Source: Corynebacterium sp. (GTDB taxonomy: Bacteria; Actinomycetota; Actinomycetes; Mycobacteriales; Mycobacteriaceae). From it: 64,000 nt of DNA. The stretch is from contig NZ_JALAGU010000050.1 of the NCBI RefSeq assembly GCF_022712275.1, forward strand, positions 25,464 to 89,463, in the 5' to 3' direction. The notes below the pieces were generated by a model. It did not search any database and was not told the DNA's origin. It saw only the letters and a list, made by a program, of their open reading frames with translations. Shown here in pieces: positions 61,225 to 64,000 of this stretch. The number at the start of each line of letters is the position of its first letter. Position 1 is the stretch's first letter. The translations under genes were made by a program, and so were the position numbers.

Positions 61225-61908
61225 ATGCTCGACCTCACCGCGTCCCCCGAGGTTGTGGCGCCGCAGCTGCTCGGCGCAGTGCTGCGTCGGGTGACTCCTG
61301 ACGGCGTCGGCGGCACCGGCACAGTCGCCGTGCAGCTCACCGAGGTCGAGGCATATCCGGGGGTCGGGGACCCGGCGTCCCACACGGCCAACGGGTGGAC
61401 GCCCCGGTGTGCGACGATGTTCGGCCCACCGGGGCACATCTACGTCTACGCGAGCTACGGGATCCACCGGGCCGGCAATATCGTGTGCCGGCCGGCGGGG
61501 ACCGGCGCGGGGGTACTCATGCGGGCCGGGCGCGTGGTCGAGGGGCTGGAGGTCGCGCGGCGCCGACGGAGGAAGGTGAAGGACGGGGTGGCCGTGGTTC
61601 CCACCGATGAGGCACTGGGGCGCGGGCCGGGGAATCTCGGCGCTGTGCTGGGCCTTGACCTGGATCTCGACGGCGCGACATTGGCGGTGGTCAGTGGTGA
61701 TGCCGCCACCGACGCCACCTTCACCCTCACTCCCCCGGCGTCCCCGGCGGACTATGTCAGCGGCCCACGGATCGGCATCTCGAAGAATGTCGAGGCACCA
61801 CTGCGGTTCTGGATCCCCGGCGACCGGACCGTGACCACGCCACGGGGGCGTCCGAAGGGTATCCGACCGCCACCACCCCCGGAGTCAGGTGAGGTATCCC
61901 ACACTTAG
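61225..61908 (+). CDS. 3-methyladenine DNA glycosylase (AAG/MPG family)
   Basis: A 227-residue base-excision enzyme that removes alkylated purines. Family motifs are VQLTEVEAYPGVGDPASHTANGWTPRCATMFGPPGHIYVYASYG (the Glu of TEVEAY is catalytic), GVLMRAGRVVEGLE, GPGNLGAVLGLD and RIGISKNVEAPLRFW. It starts 2 nt after the flavoprotein stop with GGAG upstream, so it may be co-transcribed, though its role is unrelated. Confidence 0.93.
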   Translation: MLDLTASPEVVAPQLLGAVLRRVTPDGVGGTGTVAVQLTEVEAYPGVGDPASHTANGWTPRCATMFGPPGHIYVYASYGIHRAGNIVCRPAGTGAGVLMRAGRVVEGLEVARRRRRKVKDGVAVVPTDEALGRGPGNLGAVLGLDLDLDGATLAVVSGDAATDATFTLTPPASPADYVSGPRIGISKNVEAPLRFWIPGDRTVTTPRGRPKGIRPPPPPESGEVSHT

Positions 61909-61930
61909 GTTCTCCTGCCTTCATGTCGGT

Positions 61931-61959
61931 TATTATGAGCATGATCATCCTCATAAATA
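61931..61959. promoter_or_regulatory. 29-bp near-perfect palindrome upstream of the methyltransferase
   Basis: Arms TTATGAG (61933-61939) and CTCATAA (61950-61956) surround a central ATGATCAT (61941-61948). The shape is Fur/Zur-like in size, but it is not a clear match to those boxes. Located 50-78 nt before the GTG at 62009, next to an A/T-rich stretch. Confidence 0.45.
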
Positions 61960-61970
61960 GCCGACTACAT

Positions 61971-61990
61971 CGCCGACGGTGCCGTCGGCG
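61971..61990. repeat. Short GC hairpin in the methyltransferase leader
   Basis: CGCCGACG and CGTCGGCG with a 4-nt loop, just before CGGAGG. It may affect ribosome access. Confidence 0.5.
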
Positions 61991-62008
61991 CTACCGACGG
62001 AGGTTCCT

Positions 62009-62818
62009 GTGACCGACACTCTGCCCATGTCCGAACGGCCCATCGAGGATCTGCCCGGCCACTGGCTGCTGGCCCGGCTCGGCAAGCGCGTCCTGCGCCC
62101 CGGCGGCCGGGAGCTCACCGAACGGCTCATCACCGCCGCGTCCCCCGCCGGCAAGGACGTCGTCGAGCTGGCCCCCGGTCTCGGCAAGACCGCCAAGCTG
62201 CTGCTCGACACCCACCCGGCGTCCTACCGCGGTGTGGACGAGGACGCCGAGGCCGTGACCCTGACCAACCAGGCCATCGGCAACACCGGAGAGGTCACCG
62301 AGGCGAAGGCGGACGCCACGGGCCTGGACTGCGACTCCGCCGACGTGGTCCTCGGCGAAGCCATGCTCACCATGCAGGGCGCGAAGGGCAAGGACGCCAT
62401 CGTCGCCGAAGCCCACCGCGTGCTGCGTGACGGCGGCCGCTACGCCATCCACGAGCTCTGCCTCGAGCCCGACACCCTCGACGACGACGCGAAGACCGAG
62501 ATCCGCAAGGCCCTCGCCCGCTCCATCAAGGTCAACGCCCGCCCGCTGACCACCGAAGAATGGACCGACCTGCTCACCTCCCACGGCTTCACGGTCGAGT
62601 CGGTGCAGCACAACGGCATGGAACTGCTCAAGCCGCGGCGCAACCTCGCCGATGAAGGCCTGAAGGGTGTGGCCACCATCGTGGTCAACCTGCTGCGCAA
62701 TCCGGGCGCCCGCAGGCGCGTCCTCGGGATGCGCAAGGTCTTCAACAGGTACAGCGACAACCTCGCGGCCATCGCCGTCGTCGCAACGAAGAACCCGACA
62801 GGAGAAGACAATGAGTGA
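62009..62818 (+). CDS. Class I SAM-dependent methyltransferase
   Basis: A 269-residue methyltransferase. Motif I is VVELAPGLGKTAKLLL, then YRGVDEDAEAVTLTNQAI and a motif IV region DVVLGEAMLTMQG. A late HELCLEP strand and a hydrophobic C-terminus are seen. The GTG at 62009 follows CGGAGG with good spacing; ATG at 62027 is an alternative. Its end overlaps the cupin gene by 8 nt, and an HTH regulator follows, so the three form a likely operon. Substrate unknown. Confidence 0.85.
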   Translation: MTDTLPMSERPIEDLPGHWLLARLGKRVLRPGGRELTERLITAASPAGKDVVELAPGLGKTAKLLLDTHPASYRGVDEDAEAVTLTNQAIGNTGEVTEAKADATGLDCDSADVVLGEAMLTMQGAKGKDAIVAEAHRVLRDGGRYAIHELCLEPDTLDDDAKTEIRKALARSIKVNARPLTTEEWTDLLTSHGFTVESVQHNGMELLKPRRNLADEGLKGVATIVVNLLRNPGARRRVLGMRKVFNRYSDNLAAIAVVATKNPTGEDNE

Positions 62819-63287
62819 CACCCCCGGCAGTGTCCCCGCGGACGCTCTCGTCGACGACCGTTCCGGCGACGGCTGGACCCTCGTCGACGGCCTGCTGGAC
62901 GCCCATCCCGGAACCGTCCCACTGGCCGGTGACCGCCCCCACCAGCGCCGCGAACGGGCGATCCCCGCGGTGAAGAAGCTGGGCGAGCTCGAGGGCGTCA
63001 CCGCCGTCCGTCTCGCATTCCGCGCCGGTGACGTCATGGCCGACCACTCCGCGGTCTGGCCGATCCTCATCATGGGACAGTCCGGCCGTGTCGAGGTGAC
63101 CGTCGCCGGTCCGGACAATGCCGACCTCTCCGGGGAGGACGCCGCCACCGTGGAGCTCGCCCCGGGCGCCGCGCTGAATGTCACCGCCCGGCGCGTCCAC
63201 TCCCTCACCGCCACCGAGGCGTCCACCGTCACCCTGCTCGTGCTGCACGGCGGCGCAGATGCCCCGGTTTCCGACTCCGATGAGTGA
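62811..63287 (+). CDS. Cupin-domain protein
   Basis: A 158-residue cupin-fold protein (core about residues 60-145, VRLAFRAGDVMADHSAVWPILIMGQSGRVEV and LAPGAALNVTARRVHSLTA). The metal-binding His are partly kept (ADHSAVWP and ARRVHSLTA), while the usual second His and Glu are not obvious. Such small cupins are often sensors or stress enzymes. Translationally coupled to the methyltransferase by an 8-nt overlap; the HTH gene starts 17 nt after its stop. Confidence 0.8.
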   Translation: MSDTPGSVPADALVDDRSGDGWTLVDGLLDAHPGTVPLAGDRPHQRRERAIPAVKKLGELEGVTAVRLAFRAGDVMADHSAVWPILIMGQSGRVEVTVAGPDNADLSGEDAATVELAPGAALNVTARRVHSLTATEASTVTLLVLHGGADAPVSDSDE

Positions 63288-63304
63288 GGGGGCAGGATCA
63301 TGAC

Positions 63305-64000
63305 ATGAGTTCCGTCACCGAGCCGTCGCCCCGCGGTCGCGTCCTCGCCGCTGTCGAGGACACCCACACCCGCACCGGGGACGCCGTGACCGCCGCCGAG
63401 CTCGCCGACACCCTGGACCTCCATCCGTCGACCGTGCGGTTTCACCTGCGCAAACTCCTGGACGCCGGCCAGATCGTCGAAGAGTCGGCGGATACGACTG
63501 ACGGGCGCGGCCGCCCTCGCAAGCGCTACCGTCCGGCTCCTGCGACACCGACCGACACCCTGCTGATCGCCCTTGTGGAAGCGCTCGCCGACACCGACGA
63601 CGAGCGTGAGGAACGGGCCGCACAGGCGGGCCGGATCTGGGCGTCCAGTGTGGTGGGTTCTGCGGTCGATTCTCCAGTCGGTTCTGCGCTGGACGCCGCC
63701 GATCCGCTGGACGCCGCAGCTGCCGTCCTCACCGCGCTGGGCTTCGAGATCCAGTCGATGAGCAGCATCTTCGGTACCAGCGAGATCCGGGTGTGCTCCT
63801 GTCCGCTGCGGATCCTGGGGCAGCGTCATCCCGAGGTCGCCCGTGGTATCCAGCGCGGTGCCGTGGAGTTCGCTCTCACCGGCCTCGCAGGTTCCATCGG
63901 ATCCACCGCGGCCGGAACGCCGGACGGCTGGACCGTGACATCCCGCCCCGACCCCCGTTTCGGCGACTGCGAGGTCACGCTCCGCCTCGCACCCACAGCC
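63305..64000 (+). CDS. HTH transcriptional regulator, truncated by the window edge
   Basis: At least 232 residues and still open at the edge. The N-terminal winged HTH is VTAAELADTLDLHPSTVRFHLRKLLDAGQIVEE (spelled over residues 28-60). The C-terminal part has the pattern of regulators with a cysteine cluster: EIRVCSCPLRILGQRHPEVARG followed by FGDCEVTL. Related proteins often have another Cys at the EVARG position, so cluster binding here is doubtful. Next to the methyltransferase and cupin genes, it probably controls them. Confidence 0.82.
   Translation, partial: MSSVTEPSPRGRVLAAVEDTHTRTGDAVTAAELADTLDLHPSTVRFHLRKLLDAGQIVEESADTTDGRGRPRKRYRPAPATPTDTLLIALVEALADTDDEREERAAQAGRIWASSVVGSAVDSPVGSALDAADPLDAAAAVLTALGFEIQSMSSIFGTSEIRVCSCPLRILGQRHPEVARGIQRGAVEFALTGLAGSIGSTAAGTPDGWTVTSRPDPRFGDCEVTLRLAPTA

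Overview
The window looks like chromosomal DNA from a high-GC actinobacterium, most likely a Corynebacterium. The evidence is gene content and order (ctaD-serB-PTH2, clpS-DUF2017-P1 peptidase-rhomboid-murI-MBL, rph-rdgB), strong G/C bias at third codon positions, and many coding starts that sit 7-8 nt after a TANNNT-type -10 box (leaderless transcripts, common in this group). The genus call is inference; I recognised no species marker. I saw no rRNA, tRNA, CRISPR array, complete insertion sequence or prophage.

Layout. 1-8.5 kb: two small membrane proteins, then a long minus-strand block for housekeeping (M20 hydrolase, rdgB, rph, MBL hydrolase, murI, rhomboid, P1 peptidase, DUF2017, clpS). 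8.5-13.5 kb: plus-strand pncB-dinG and an acyl-CoA/4-coumarate-type ligase. 13.5-18.6 kb: minus-strand PTH2, serB, ctaD (aa3 oxidase subunit I) and a LysR regulator. 18.7-21.2 kb: an MMPL transporter divergent from a CsoR/CstR-family repressor, with two operator-like palindromes between them. 21.8-27.7 kb: a complete cydABDC operon for the bd oxidase. 27.9-33.2 kb: an unusual two-HTH GntR regulator divergent from bifunctional putA. 33.3-39 kb: SDR, a small unknown protein, diacylglycerol kinase plus FAD-linked oxidase, and glpD. 39-46.2 kb: methyltransferase, unknown proteins and two tandem acyltransferase-3/SGNH paralogues. 46.2-50.4 kb: an eroded accessory zone with a decayed SDR, two inverted palindromic elements bracketing a VSR/DUF559-like gene, an aldo/keto reductase, a small membrane protein and a frameshifted orphan gene. 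50.5-61.2 kb: a carboxymuconolactone-decarboxylase/AhpD fusion, a DUF222-HNH gene, a four-gene peptide-type ABC importer operon and an FAD/NAD(P)-binding protein. 61.2-64 kb: a 3-methyladenine glycosylase, then a methyltransferase-cupin-HTH regulator set running off the edge.

Respiration links several parts. The window has the aa3 oxidase subunit, a full bd oxidase operon, and three flavin-linked quinone-reducing or redox enzymes (putA, glpD, FAD oxidase). The regions upstream of ctaD, its neighbouring LysR gene and cydA each carry a pair of CATAAG-like boxes 20-21 bp apart, so a shared regulator is plausible. Two 107-bp elements, about 74% identical by hand alignment and with palindromic ends, flank the cyd operon. 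These, the DtxR-box gene with a G8 tract, and the inverted palindromes around the VSR-like gene are the least explained structures. All counts here were made by eye.
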